DNA from: UBA1479 sp048263775
Lineage (GTDB): Bacteria; Pseudomonadota; Alphaproteobacteria; Rhodospirillales; Casp-alpha2
Assembly (NCBI GenBank): GCA_048263775.1
Contig: JBLXDU010000011.1
Location: forward strand, 90,219-154,218
Direction of reading: 5' to 3'
Length of the DNA: 64,000 bases
In this document: positions 22,975 through 32,061 of the stretch, one piece after another
Layout of the letters: each line of letters starts with the position of its first letter
How positions within the stretch are numbered: the first letter of the stretch is position 1
Program-made: the position numbers and the translations under genes
Notes under the pieces: generated by a model
What the model saw: only the letters and a program-made list of their open reading frames with translations
Database searches by the model: none
Told to the model about the DNA's origin: nothing

Positions 22975-25900
22975 CTATTCCGCCGCCCGGGGCGCGGCCA
23001 GGGGGGCTTCGGTCGTGTCCATATGTTCGGCTTCGCGCAGTTCACGGTCGAGCCGTACACCCGCATGGGCCCGGTTGGACGACAGCGGCGCCAGCAGGGA
23101 ATAGATCACCGGGATCAGGACCAGGGTGAACACGGTGGCGATGCCGAGCCCACCGAACACGACCCAGCCGATGGCGACCCGCGCTTCCGACCCGGCGCCG
23201 GTCGCCAGGATCAGCGGCAAAGCCCCCAGCACCGTGGACAGCATGGTCATCATCACCGGGCGCAGGCGGATGATCGCCGCTTGGCGGATGGCATCGGCCA
23301 CGGACAGGCCGCGGTCGCGCAACTGGTCGGCGAATTCGACCACCAGGATGCCGTTCTTGGCCATCAGGCCGACCAGCATGACAAGGCCGATCTGGCTGTA
23401 GATGTTGATGGTGCCGCCGGAAAGTTTCAGGGCGAACACGGCGGCCGCCAGTCCGAAGGGCACGGTCAGCACGATCACCAGGGCGCTGACGATGCTTTCG
23501 AACTGGGCCGCCAGGACCAGCAGCACGATCAGCACGGCGAACGCGAAGGTCAGCGCGACCTCGTTGCTGGTGTCCTGCAGGGTCGCGGCCTCGTTGATGA
23601 AACGCAGGCCGATGCCGGGCGGCAGGGTGTCGTCGGCGATGGCCTGGATGCCGTCGATGGCTTCCTGTAGGGACATGTCGGCGGGAAGCACGGCCTCGAC
23701 CTCGACCGCGCGCTTCTGGCCGGACCGGTCAAGTTCGGCCGCCGTGCCGACCTCTTCCAAGGTCACGAAGGCCGACAGCGGCACCAGACGCCCATCGCCC
23801 GTCGGCACGAACAGATTGAACAGATCGGTCGGATCGTTGATGGCGCCGGCCGCCGATTCCAGCATCACCGGGATTGAGCGGTCGTTAACGTTCAACTCCG
23901 CCACCTCGAACCCGGCGACCATGGCGCGCAGCGTATCGACGATGCCCTCGACCTGGACACCCAGGTCTTCCGCCCGGCGGCGGTCGACCTTGACCGACAG
24001 TTGCGGTTGGGTCTGCTGGAATTCGACCTCCGGGTCCTCCAGCCTGGGCAGGCGTTCGCGCATGGCGCCCAGGAAATCGAAGGCGGCGGCGGCGATGTCC
24101 TTGTAGTTGGACCCGGTCAGGGTGAATTCGATACTGCCGCCGGCGCGGCGCAGGTTCAGGCTGTTGGGCGTGCGGACGCGGGCGGTCGCCCCCGGGATCG
24201 CCCTCAGGCCCTTGTTCAGGGATTTGGCGATTTCCTGTTGCGAGCGCTTGCGCTGATCCCAGGGCACCAGAGGGGCGATCAGATAAACGCGGTTCGGGTC
24301 CCAGCGCCCGACGATGGCGAACACGTTTTCCGCCTCGCCGCTGTCGACCAATGGGCGCAGCAGGGCTTCGGCCTGGACCGACTGGCGGTCCATGTAGTCG
24401 AGCCCGACGCCGTCCGGCCCCTGCATCATGATGATGATGGCGCCGCGATCCTCGCGCGGAAGCAATTCGGTCTTGATCGTGGGATAGACCAGCAATGCCG
24501 TTGCCGCGAGCATGGCCGTGCCGCCCAGGATCAGCAGCCGGGCGTTGAGAGTGAATTCCAGCATCTTGGCATAGGCCGCATTGATGCGCTGTCCGGCGGC
24601 GACCAGGATAGCCGGCGGCTTGGTCGGCCCGGCATCGCCCCGGTCGGGCAGGCGCGATGCCAGCATGGGCACCAACGACAGCGCCACGAAGGATGAAATC
24701 GCCACGGCCACGGCCAGGGTGAAGCCGAATTCCGTGAACAGCTTACCCGCCGTCGACGGCAGGAAGGCGATGGGCAGGAACACGGAAATCAGTGTTGCCG
24801 TGGTCGCCAGCACGGCGAAGAACACCTGGCGGGTGCCGTTGACGGCGGCGGCGTAGGACTTCATGCCGAGTGTGCGGTGACGCTGAATGTTTTCCAGCAC
24901 AACGATGGCGTCATCGACGATCATGCCCGTGGCCAGGACCATGGCCAGCAGGGTCAGGATATTGACCGAGAACCCCATCAGATAGATCGCGCCCACCGTG
25001 CCCATGATGGCGACCGGGATGGCGACGGTCGGGATCAGGGTCGGGCGCAGGCCGCCCATGAACATGAAGATCACGGCGATGACCACGGCGACGGCGATCA
25101 GCAGGCTGTTGATGACCTCGCGCACGGACGACCGGATAAAACGCGCATCGTCGGAAATCTTGACCAGCCGCACGTCCTTTAGGCGCTTGTTCAGGCGATC
25201 GACGCTTTTGTTGACGGCATCGGAAATGGCGATGGTGTTGGATTGGGCGCGGCGCACGATGCCAAGGCCGACCACCTTGGATCCGTTGAGAACGGAATAG
25301 CTTTCGGCCTCGGCCGGGCCGTAGAAGGCCTGCGCGACCTCGCCCAGGCGGACGTCCTTGCGCAATTCCAGATCCTCGACCTTGGCCGGTTCCCACACCG
25401 AGGCGTCGGCGCGCACCAACAGCATCTGGTCGTCCGATTTGAAACTGCCGGCGGGCACGTCGAGCCGGGTCGAGCGCAGCACCTTGGCGACGTCATCGAT
25501 ACTGAGGCCGTAACGCGCCAGTTTCATGGGGTCGACGACGATGCGCAGGACCTGTTCCTGATCGCCGAACAGGTCGACCGAGGCGACCCCGTCGATGGAA
25601 AGGAACTCGGGCGAAATGTCGTCCTCGGCGATGCGGGTCAGATCTTCCTGGTTCACCTTGTCGGACACCAGGGCCAGACGGATGATCGGTTGGGAATCGG
25701 CGTCGGCCTTGACGACGGTGATGTCCTCGACGCCTTCCGGCAATTGCCGCTCGACCCCGGCGACCGCTTCGCGGATGTCGTTGGCGGCAACGTCCAGATT
25801 GACGTTGGCGGAGAATTCGGCGCGGACGCGGCCGTTGTTTTCCTCGCTCGCGGCCTCGATGCGCTTGACCCCGGATACGCGGGCGACGGCCCCTTCGAGC

Positions 25901-26109
25901 ACGCTGACCACCTCGGCATCCATGGTTTCCGGCGAGGCGCCGTCGAAAAACGCGCGCACCGTGACGATGGGGCGGTCGACGTCGGGCAGTTCGCGGACCT
26001 CGACGCCCATGATCGCGGCCAGACCGGCGATCATGATCAATAGGTTCATGACGACCACCAGCGTGGGCCGGCGGACCGACAGGGACGGCAGGTCGCTGAA
26101 CCGGGACAT
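22975..26109 (-). CDS. RND-family efflux pump inner-membrane subunit
   Basis: A 1,044-residue HAE-1-like resistance-nodulation-division transporter. The N-terminal helix starts after LSVRRPTLVVVMNLL. A large porter domain precedes the TM4 stretch GMIVDDAIVVLENIQRHRTL, whose paired Asp residues belong to the proton relay. A second porter domain and the C-terminal membrane block (QIGLVMLVGLMAKNGILVVE) follow, the usual two-fold repeat. It exports hydrophobic or amphipathic compounds using proton motive force. It starts one base after the stop of its adaptor gene, so the pair is an operon. No outer-membrane factor gene is in the window. Confidence 0.93.
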   Translation of the reverse strand: MSRFSDLPSLSVRRPTLVVVMNLLIMIAGLAAIMGVEVRELPDVDRPIVTVRAFFDGASPETMDAEVVSVLEGAVARVSGVKRIEAASEENNGRVRAEFSANVNLDVAANDIREAVAGVERQLPEGVEDITVVKADADSQPIIRLALVSDKVNQEDLTRIAEDDISPEFLSIDGVASVDLFGDQEQVLRIVVDPMKLARYGLSIDDVAKVLRSTRLDVPAGSFKSDDQMLLVRADASVWEPAKVEDLELRKDVRLGEVAQAFYGPAEAESYSVLNGSKVVGLGIVRRAQSNTIAISDAVNKSVDRLNKRLKDVRLVKISDDARFIRSSVREVINSLLIAVAVVIAVIFMFMGGLRPTLIPTVAIPVAIMGTVGAIYLMGFSVNILTLLAMVLATGMIVDDAIVVLENIQRHRTLGMKSYAAAVNGTRQVFFAVLATTATLISVFLPIAFLPSTAGKLFTEFGFTLAVAVAISSFVALSLVPMLASRLPDRGDAGPTKPPAILVAAGQRINAAYAKMLEFTLNARLLILGGTAMLAATALLVYPTIKTELLPREDRGAIIIMMQGPDGVGLDYMDRQSVQAEALLRPLVDSGEAENVFAIVGRWDPNRVYLIAPLVPWDQRKRSQQEIAKSLNKGLRAIPGATARVRTPNSLNLRRAGGSIEFTLTGSNYKDIAAAAFDFLGAMRERLPRLEDPEVEFQQTQPQLSVKVDRRRAEDLGVQVEGIVDTLRAMVAGFEVAELNVNDRSIPVMLESAAGAINDPTDLFNLFVPTGDGRLVPLSAFVTLEEVGTAAELDRSGQKRAVEVEAVLPADMSLQEAIDGIQAIADDTLPPGIGLRFINEAATLQDTSNEVALTFAFAVLIVLLVLAAQFESIVSALVIVLTVPFGLAAAVFALKLSGGTINIYSQIGLVMLVGLMAKNGILVVEFADQLRDRGLSVADAIRQAAIIRLRPVMMTMLSTVLGALPLILATGAGSEARVAIGWVVFGGLGIATVFTLVLIPVIYSLLAPLSSNRAHAGVRLDRELREAEHMDTTEAPLAAPRAAE

Positions 26110-26110
26110 G

Positions 26111-27241
26111 TTACGGGGTCGCCTTTTTCTTGCCCTTGGGGGCGGCGTCGCCGGCGGCGAATTTGTCGAAAGGAATGGCCTGGATGCGCTGGCCGGGGCG
26201 TAGGCCCTGGACGCCTTCGACGACGATCAGGTCGTCGGCGTTCAGCGGCCCGTCGACCAGGATGCGGCCGCGGTCGCGGCGGACGATTTTGACGAACACT
26301 TTCTCCGCCGTCTCGGTCTTGCCGTCCTTCTTGGCGACCCGCCACAGATAGGCGCCGTCGCGGCTCCACAAAACGGCGACCTCGCGGACGGTAGGATAGG
26401 GTTTGCCGGTGAAGGCCAGTTCGGTCTCAAACGACGTGCCGGGGCGGATCAGGTCTTCCTCGTTGGGGATCGTCGCCTTGACCCGGAGCGTGCGCGTGAT
26501 CGGGTCGATGCGGCTGCCCAGTTGGGAGACCTTGCCCGCAAGCCGCAGGTCCGGGGCGGTCCAGGGCCGGACCATGACCGGGTCGTCGACCTTGATGCGG
26601 CCGGCGTATTCCTCGGGCAATTCGAATTCCACCAGGATTTCCGAGCGGTCATCCAACGTGGCGATTTTCGTATCCGTGGTCACCCGATCGCCGCGGTCGA
26701 TCTCGGTCAGCCCGATGATGCCGTCGAAGGGGGCATAGACGATGCGGTCGTCAAGCGCCTGTTCCGCCTGATCCAGGCGCAGGGTCGCGGATTCCAGGTC
26801 GGTCTGCGCTGTTTCCAGGCGGGCCTGGGACGCGGTGCCCGACGGCGCCAGTTTTTCCAGGCGCTTCAACTGACGGGTCGCATCCTTGACCGCAACCTTG
26901 GCCAGGCGCACGGCGATCTGCTGATGGACGTCTTCCAGGCGCAGCAGAATCTGCCCCTTGTGAACCCGGTCCTGGCTGCGGAACGACACGGCGACGACTT
27001 CGCCGGCGGTCTTGGGGTAGAGCGCTGCGGACTTGCGCGCCTCGCCCGTGCCGACGGCGCGGACGATGATCTTGTCCGTTGCGGCGGGGGCCTTTTCGAC
27101 CAGAACCCGCGTGCCACCGCCGGCCGCGCGCGGGGCGTTTTTGGGCTGGGCATCGACCTCACTGCCGTTCAAGGCATACCAGCCGGCGCCGAGAAGAACG
27201 GCCAGGCCGATGAGGACGACAAGTTGGGTGCGCAGAATCAT
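26111..27241 (-). CDS. RND efflux periplasmic adaptor subunit
   Basis: A 376-residue membrane fusion protein. An N-terminal hydrophobic segment (QLVVLIGLAVLLGAGWYAL) anchors it. It then has the split lipoyl-like halves (VVAVSFRSQDRVHKGQILLR and DRIVYAPFDGIIGLTEIDRG), an alpha-hairpin between them, and beta-barrel and membrane-proximal domains ending in EGVQGLRPGQRIQAIPFD. It links the RND subunit to an outer-membrane channel. The ATG at 27241 lacks a strong ribosome-binding site; a GTG 20 codons earlier is possible but would add an Arg-rich stretch before the membrane segment. The RND gene follows by one base. Confidence 0.92.
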   Translation of the reverse strand: MILRTQLVVLIGLAVLLGAGWYALNGSEVDAQPKNAPRAAGGGTRVLVEKAPAATDKIIVRAVGTGEARKSAALYPKTAGEVVAVSFRSQDRVHKGQILLRLEDVHQQIAVRLAKVAVKDATRQLKRLEKLAPSGTASQARLETAQTDLESATLRLDQAEQALDDRIVYAPFDGIIGLTEIDRGDRVTTDTKIATLDDRSEILVEFELPEEYAGRIKVDDPVMVRPWTAPDLRLAGKVSQLGSRIDPITRTLRVKATIPNEEDLIRPGTSFETELAFTGKPYPTVREVAVLWSRDGAYLWRVAKKDGKTETAEKVFVKIVRRDRGRILVDGPLNADDLIVVEGVQGLRPGQRIQAIPFDKFAAGDAAPKGKKKATP

Positions 27242-27446
27242 GGTCGATGTCTCAATACGGTTCCGTGGTGTCAGGCGCCGAAGGATACCGGCCAATTCCA
27301 CACAAATTCCTAATGCGCGAAGATTAGCCGGGGGCTAATGGAAACTTATCAAGTTTCATGGCGCAGGCGGCTGGAATTTTGTAACAAGATGTCGCGCACC
27401 GGCCCAGGCAGCGGTGCGCGCAACCGGAGCAAAAAGGAATTCCCGC

Positions 27447-27734
27447 ATGTTCGTCGTCACCGTCACCTTTGTCGTAAAACCTGAGCATATCGCGGATTTC
27501 TCCCCGGCGATGATCGAGAACGCGCGTGCGTCCGAAGACACCGAACCCGGCTGCCGGCAGTTCGACGTCTGCCGCGATCCGAAGGATCCGGCGGTTACAT
27601 TTTTATACGAAGTTTATGACGATGCGGCCGCATTCGAGGCCCACAAGGCGACGGCCCATTTCAAATCCTTCGACGCCCTGGTCCAACCCTGGTTGGCGTC
27701 GAAAGAGGTCAAGACCTGGGTTCTCGAGGACTAA
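27447..27734 (+). CDS. Antibiotic biosynthesis monooxygenase (ABM) domain protein
   Basis: A 95-residue ferredoxin-like alpha/beta protein of the ABM/YgiN type. It has MFVVTVTFVVKPEHIADFSP, then EPGCRQFDVCRDPKDPAVTF, then YEVYDDAAAFEAHKATAHFK. These are the three signature elements: first strand, PGC motif, and the ExY...AHxxxxHF helix. Such small dimers act as cofactor-free monooxygenases or quinone-related enzymes. An AAAAGGAA sequence sits seven bases upstream of the ATG. Its last four bases overlap those of the convergent GNAT gene. Substrate unknown. Confidence 0.9.
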   Translation: MFVVTVTFVVKPEHIADFSPAMIENARASEDTEPGCRQFDVCRDPKDPAVTFLYEVYDDAAAFEAHKATAHFKSFDALVQPWLASKEVKTWVLED

Positions 27735-28180
27735 AGCGGCAGTTTCATCCCGGCGTGGCTGTGTACGAAGCCGAGGGATTCGTAGAACGCCAAGGCGTCC
27801 GGGCGTTCCCGGTCCGTGGTCAACTGCACCATCCGGCACCCCTTGTCTCTGGCCAAGCCGATGGCATGTTCGAACATCGTCCTGCCCAGGCCGCTGCCGC
27901 GGGCCCTGGAGGCAACCCGCACGCCTTCGATCAACGCGCGCCAGCCGCCTTGATGAGAGATGTTCGGCAGCATCGTTATCTGCAGGCAGCCGACGATGCT
28001 GTCGCCGTCGTCGGCGACCAGCAGGCGGGTGTTGGGATCGTCCTGGATCGCCTGGAAGGCATCCCGGTAACAGGTGGGAAGCGGGGTTTCAGAACGCTCA
28101 CGTTGCCGGCCTATTGGGTCATCGGCCAGCAGGGCGACGATATGGACAAGGTCGTCCGCGGTGGCGTCCCGGAATTTCAT
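27731..28180 (-). CDS. GNAT-family N-acetyltransferase
   Basis: A 149-residue Gcn5-related acetyltransferase. The N-terminal FRDATADDLVHIVALLADD is typical. The acetyl-CoA pyrophosphate loop appears as VASRARGSGLGRTM (consensus RxxGxG/A), and the C-terminal ALAFYESLGFVHSHAGMKL carries the usual Tyr that acts as general acid. It transfers acetyl from acetyl-CoA to an amine of unknown identity. It is monocistronic and converges with the ABM gene. Confidence 0.9.
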   Translation of the reverse strand: MKFRDATADDLVHIVALLADDPIGRQRERSETPLPTCYRDAFQAIQDDPNTRLLVADDGDSIVGCLQITMLPNISHQGGWRALIEGVRVASRARGSGLGRTMFEHAIGLARDKGCRMVQLTTDRERPDALAFYESLGFVHSHAGMKLPL

Positions 28181-28373
28181 GATCTCACTTTACTAAATGG
28201 AGCTTGGGACGCCTGTCAAACCCAGGCGTCCGCCGTTGCGTGAATTTTGTTTTTCCAAGATGCAGACAAATTCATGAATAATCATCGAATTTCGTTGAAC
28301 ATCAAAATATTCATTGATAAGCCGATAAGGACCACGCCTGCCACGGCATGAATATCGAATATGGGGAGGGGGC

Positions 28374-28877
28374 ATGCCGCCTAGCGAACTCGGGAGTGAC
28401 GACGATCAGCCATCTCCCGACCTTGGGTTTGTGCAAAGCCCTAAAATTAAACGCGTTTTTGATTTCTGGATCAACCTGCGCCGTGACCGCCCGTTTCCGG
28501 CATGGACCGACGTCAGATTGATGGATCTCTACGACGTGGCCCCCTTCCTGGCCGTGGTTGACGTGGAACAGGAGAACGGCGCGCTGCGGTTCCGTTATCG
28601 CTTCTGCGGCACGGCGCTGGTCGAGGCACGGGAGCGCCTGGTCCCCGCGGACCCCACCGGTCGATGCATTGATGAGGTCGTCTGGCCGTTCGATCCGGCG
28701 CCGCTGATCGGGGCGTGTGCCAAGGCCTTAAGCTGGCGGAAACCTGCTTTTCTGGCCGCTGGTGAGGTCAACGAAAGCGCCTATCACCTGCACGAGCGGG
28801 GGTTTTTCCCCCTTGGGCCGGACGACGGCACGGTGTCGCATATCCTCATTTGTGTCGACGAGGTCCGGGCGACCTGA
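28374..28877 (+). CDS. PAS_5-type sensor-like protein
   Basis: A 167-residue single-domain protein. The segment from KIKRVFDFWINLRRDRPFPA through WTDVRLMDLYDVAPFLAVVD, then FRYRFCGTALVEARERLVPADPTG (in two parts), matches the PAS_5 family (PF07310). Proteins of this family are common in Rhodospirillales and are assumed to sense small ligands. No output domain is attached, so it may act through a partner. The ATG follows GGGGAGGGGGC. The preceding 190 bases are AT-rich and probably contain its promoter. It is followed, after a gap, by the M20 peptidase gene. Confidence 0.85.
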   Translation: MPPSELGSDDDQPSPDLGFVQSPKIKRVFDFWINLRRDRPFPAWTDVRLMDLYDVAPFLAVVDVEQENGALRFRYRFCGTALVEARERLVPADPTGRCIDEVVWPFDPAPLIGACAKALSWRKPAFLAAGEVNESAYHLHERGFFPLGPDDGTVSHILICVDEVRAT

Positions 28878-28952
28878 CGCCGGATGTTTCCAATCGGCCG
28901 TGCCGGGGGTTAAATAAGGGATCGGACGTTTCAACGAGGATACGATCGCACC

Positions 28953-30116
28953 ATGACCGACCGCTCCACATCGCCGCATACGGCCTCCAACGAACCGACC
29001 CTGGATGCCGACGAAATCCTTGCCGGTATTCTTGAATGGGTCGCCATCGAAAGCCCGTCTCATGACGGCGTCGCGGTCAACCGCATGGTCGATCTCGTCG
29101 AAAAAGGCCATGCGGCGCTGGGGGCCAAGATCGAGCGCACGCCGGGGCGCGACGGGTTCGGCGACATTCTGGTGTCGCGCACGCCCTGGGGCGGCGACGG
29201 ACCGGGGATTCTCGTCCTGTCGCACCTGGATACGGTGCATGCCATGGGCACCATCGAAAACGAACTGAAGGTACGGCGCGAGGACGACAAGGTCTACGGA
29301 CCCGGCATTTACGATATGAAGTCAGGTGCCTACATCGCCAACCATGCCTACCGGCATCTGGTGCGCGCGGGCAAGGAAACGCCCCTGCCGATCACCTTCA
29401 TGTACGTCCCGGAAGAAGAAATCGGCAGCCCCACGTCGCGCCAGATGATCGTCGAGTTGGCGAAAAAGAACAAATACGTCCTGGTTACCGAACCGGCGCG
29501 GGATGGCGGCAAGGTCGTCACGGCACGCAACGGACGCCTGAAGTATGACATCACCGTCACCGGCCGGCCGTCCCATGCCGGTCTGCGCCACATGGACGGG
29601 CGCAGCGCGATCCGGGAAATGGCCCATCAGATCCTGTTTCTTGAAGGGCTGACCGACTACGACCGCTCCATCACCTGTTCCGTCGGCACGATTTCCGGCG
29701 GCACCCTGACCAACGTGGTGCCGGCGAAATGCTCTATCACCGTGGACCTGCGGGTGCCGGATATGGAAGCGGCCGAGGAGATCAAGGCCAAGGTCGAGGG
29801 CATGTCGCCTGTCGATCCCGACTGTGTCCTGACAATCGAGGGCGGCGTTGACCGCCCGCCCTATGAGAAGTTCGACGGCATCGAAAAGCTGTTCCAGCAT
29901 GCCAAGGGGTTGGCGGCGGAAATCGGCTTCGACCTCCAGGATCTGAAGACCGGCGGCGGGTCTGACGGCAACTTCACCGGCGCGCTCGGCATTCCCACGC
30001 TGGACGGCCTGGGCGCTGACGGCCACGGCGCCCATTCCCACGACGAATTCATCTACTACTCGTCCCTGGTCGAACGCTGCCGCCTGATGATCCGTCTGTT
30101 CGAAACTTTGGAGTAA
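28953..30116 (+). CDS. M20-family metallopeptidase (carboxypeptidase G2-like)
   Basis: A 387-residue dizinc hydrolase. The metal-ligand motifs are complete: LSHLDTVHAMG, PGIYDMKSGAYI (bridging Asp), YVPEEEIGSP (catalytic Glu pair), LVTEPARD and the late GAHSHDEFIY. The lid/dimerisation domain (KYDITVTGRPSHAGLRHMDG) lies between. It should cleave a peptide or N-acyl amino acid bond in the cytoplasm, since no signal peptide is present. The cytochrome c gene starts two bases after its stop, so the two are co-transcribed even though their functions are not obviously related. Confidence 0.92.
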   Translation: MTDRSTSPHTASNEPTLDADEILAGILEWVAIESPSHDGVAVNRMVDLVEKGHAALGAKIERTPGRDGFGDILVSRTPWGGDGPGILVLSHLDTVHAMGTIENELKVRREDDKVYGPGIYDMKSGAYIANHAYRHLVRAGKETPLPITFMYVPEEEIGSPTSRQMIVELAKKNKYVLVTEPARDGGKVVTARNGRLKYDITVTGRPSHAGLRHMDGRSAIREMAHQILFLEGLTDYDRSITCSVGTISGGTLTNVVPAKCSITVDLRVPDMEAAEEIKAKVEGMSPVDPDCVLTIEGGVDRPPYEKFDGIEKLFQHAKGLAAEIGFDLQDLKTGGGSDGNFTGALGIPTLDGLGADGHGAHSHDEFIYYSSLVERCRLMIRLFETLE

Positions 30117-30118
30117 GC

Positions 30119-30514
30119 ATGGTTCGCCATGCCGCGCTATCGGCATTGCTTGTTCTGCTGGCGGCAGAGCCGGCAGCGGCAGATGCGGAAAACGGCCGGG
30201 CCCTTGCGGAACGTCATTGCGCGCGCTGCCATGTGGTCGGCGCATTCAATCCGCAGGGTGGGATCGGGTCGACCCCATCCTTGCAGTGGATCAAGAAGTT
30301 GCCCGACTGGCGCGACCGGTTTCAGACATTCTACGTCCGCCGCCCCCACTTGGCTTTCATCAAGGTCAAAGGGTTGGCACCCCTGACCACGTTGCCGCCC
30401 TATGCCACGCCGATCGAGATCGCACCGGGCGACGCCGACGACATCTTCGCCTTTGTCGAGGCGCTGCCCGTGCCCAAGGGCCATTCGGACATCACCCCGA
30501 TCGAAGGCAAATAG
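30119..30514 (+). CDS. Small c-type cytochrome
   Basis: A 131-residue exported protein. A signal peptide (AALSALLVLLAAEPAAADA) is followed by a single haem-binding motif CARCH near residues 34-38. An axial Met is not obvious in the expected late position, where the sequence reads LTTLPPYATPIEIAPGDADD. It should carry electrons in the periplasm. Its translational coupling to the cytoplasmic M20 peptidase is odd, and the redox partner is unknown. The XRE gene converges 10 bases downstream. Confidence 0.85.
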   Translation: MVRHAALSALLVLLAAEPAAADAENGRALAERHCARCHVVGAFNPQGGIGSTPSLQWIKKLPDWRDRFQTFYVRRPHLAFIKVKGLAPLTTLPPYATPIEIAPGDADDIFAFVEALPVPKGHSDITPIEGK

Positions 30515-30523
30515 CGAAGACGG

Positions 30524-30982
30524 TTATTCCCAGTCCGCCTTGGACAGCGACGCGATCAGATCGTGTACCGCGCGGCGTTTGCGCGGATTGTCGATGCTGT
30601 AATAGGCGGTAACCAGTTCAGTGGTTTCGCTAGACCCCATGACATCCGAGGAATCACGCGGATCTTCGGCGAAGACGACGTCCAGATCGAAATTGTCCTG
30701 GGTCATCTGGATATCCTGCGGCATACCGTCGAAGAAGTAGGCGACGGGAATGTCCAGAATCCGGCTGAGTTGGTACAGCCGACTGGCGCCGATTCGATTG
30801 GCGCCACGTTCGTACTTCTGGATCTGCTGGAACGTCAAACCCAGAGAGTCCCCTAACTCCCCCTGACTCATCCCTTTCAGTTTTCGCTGCTCGCGAACCC
30901 GCCCACCGACATGAATGTCAACGGGGTGCGCGACCCCGGGCGGCATGCGGTTCGGGTGCGATTTTTTGGATGCTTTAGGCAT
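30524..30982 (-). CDS. XRE-family transcriptional regulator (paralogue 1)
   Basis: A 152-residue regulator with a Cro/CI-type helix-turn-helix: VDIHVGGRVREQRKLKGMSQ, then LGDSLGLTFQQIQKYERGAN, then RIGASRLYQLSRILDIPVAY. A C-terminal part (SSETTELVTAYYSIDNPRKR) probably dimerises or senses. It is closely related to the regulator at 41600-42064. The ATG at 30982 was chosen with GGAGG about 12 bases upstream; a TTG four codons earlier would have the ribosome-binding site directly against it. Targets are unknown. The 252 bases upstream hold no gene. Confidence 0.9.
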   Translation of the reverse strand: MPKASKKSHPNRMPPGVAHPVDIHVGGRVREQRKLKGMSQGELGDSLGLTFQQIQKYERGANRIGASRLYQLSRILDIPVAYFFDGMPQDIQMTQDNFDLDVVFAEDPRDSSDVMGSSETTELVTAYYSIDNPRKRRAVHDLIASLSKADWE

Positions 30983-31234
30983 ATACGGTTTCAACCTCCG
31001 TTTTTACTATCCGTCCGAATTGTCAGGATAATTGGTCTGATTTATGGAGGATTTCAGGGCGAGCGAACCCTTTGAATCCGTGCGCAAGCTAACACACTGC
31101 ATATCCGCATGTTATCTAGACAAAAGGCCTATAAGTGTCGCGAAATACACGGAATTGTGGTTTCGTGCGACGATCTTGGGCACTTTGGATTGTGTGTGAA
31201 AGCCGTGCCGGTCCAGCCGGGCGGAAGCGCAAGC

Positions 31235-32053
31235 TCAGTCGTCGCCGCCGTCGTTACCGTCGTCCAGGATGTCATCGAGGGCATTTCCGGCGTAGGGGAT
31301 TTCCTCTTCGACGATATCCCAGATGGTCCGCGCCGTGGGGACTTCCCGTTCCTCGGCGATATGGGCGACAAGGCCCGCGGCGCGGGCGATCACGGCGAAG
31401 CCGCGCATGATTTCCGGCGGGATGCCGATTTCCGACAGCACTGCCGCCGTGCCGCCCGTTGCATTGATGGTCATGTGTTTGCCGAACGAATCGTCGACGG
31501 CCTGACTAAGGACCTCGATGGCACGGATGTAATCGCCTCTGACGCCGTTCGCCCGGGCGATTTCAAATAACTTGGGCGTGCGCGGATCGTCCGGTTTGTG
31601 CAGGTGATGGCCGAACCCGGGCAGGTGCTTGCGCTGAGCCCGGTGCTCGGTGACGATCCGCTTCGCCGCCGTATCCATCGGCTCCGTCCCCTCGACCATC
31701 TCGCGCAGCAGCTTGGAACAGTTCTCCATGGTGCCGACGAAGGTAGATCCCACGTTGAGCAACCCCGCTGCGACGGCGGCCTGTAGGGCTTCGGGTGCGG
31801 AATGGTAGGTCAGGCGCGTGGCGACGGCGCTGGGCGTCAGGCCGTGTTCCATCAGCGCCAGCAGGACCGCATCGATGATCGCCACGTCGGCGGGGGTGGG
31901 CTTCCGGTTCAGGATGTGGCCGATCATGGCTTCGGTGAAGCTCATCTTGCCCATCATGTCCGTCACCAAATTCTGGTCCCGATAATAGAGATCGGTCAGC
32001 GTGTGGGTCGCCAGTTTCTGGGTCGGTTTGATTTTGTCGGTTTTGTTGGACAT
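31235..32053 (-). CDS. Citryl-CoA lyase / citrate synthase-like protein
   Basis: A 272-residue protein of the citrate synthase superfamily but lacking the large N-terminal domain, the size expected for citryl-CoA-lyase-like members. The catalytic regions are visible: the His-containing HLPGFGHHLHKPDDPR, the following TPKLFEIARANG, and the late Arg segment RGFAVIARAAGLVAHIAEER. These proteins cleave or form a 3-hydroxyacyl-CoA bond to acetyl-CoA. It ends an operon after an acyl-CoA ligase, eight bases apart, so the ligase may supply its CoA thioester substrate. The C-terminus is acidic (DDILDDGNDGGDD). Confidence 0.88.
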   Translation of the reverse strand: MSNKTDKIKPTQKLATHTLTDLYYRDQNLVTDMMGKMSFTEAMIGHILNRKPTPADVAIIDAVLLALMEHGLTPSAVATRLTYHSAPEALQAAVAAGLLNVGSTFVGTMENCSKLLREMVEGTEPMDTAAKRIVTEHRAQRKHLPGFGHHLHKPDDPRTPKLFEIARANGVRGDYIRAIEVLSQAVDDSFGKHMTINATGGTAAVLSEIGIPPEIMRGFAVIARAAGLVAHIAEEREVPTARTIWDIVEEEIPYAGNALDDILDDGNDGGDD

Positions 32054-32061
32054 GGGGGGAT

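Noticed and set aside
22594..27313. Plus-strand frames opposite the RND pump and its adaptor.
   Set aside because: The opposite strand encodes clear RND and adaptor proteins; the plus-strand products are His/Asp/Gln-rich shadows.
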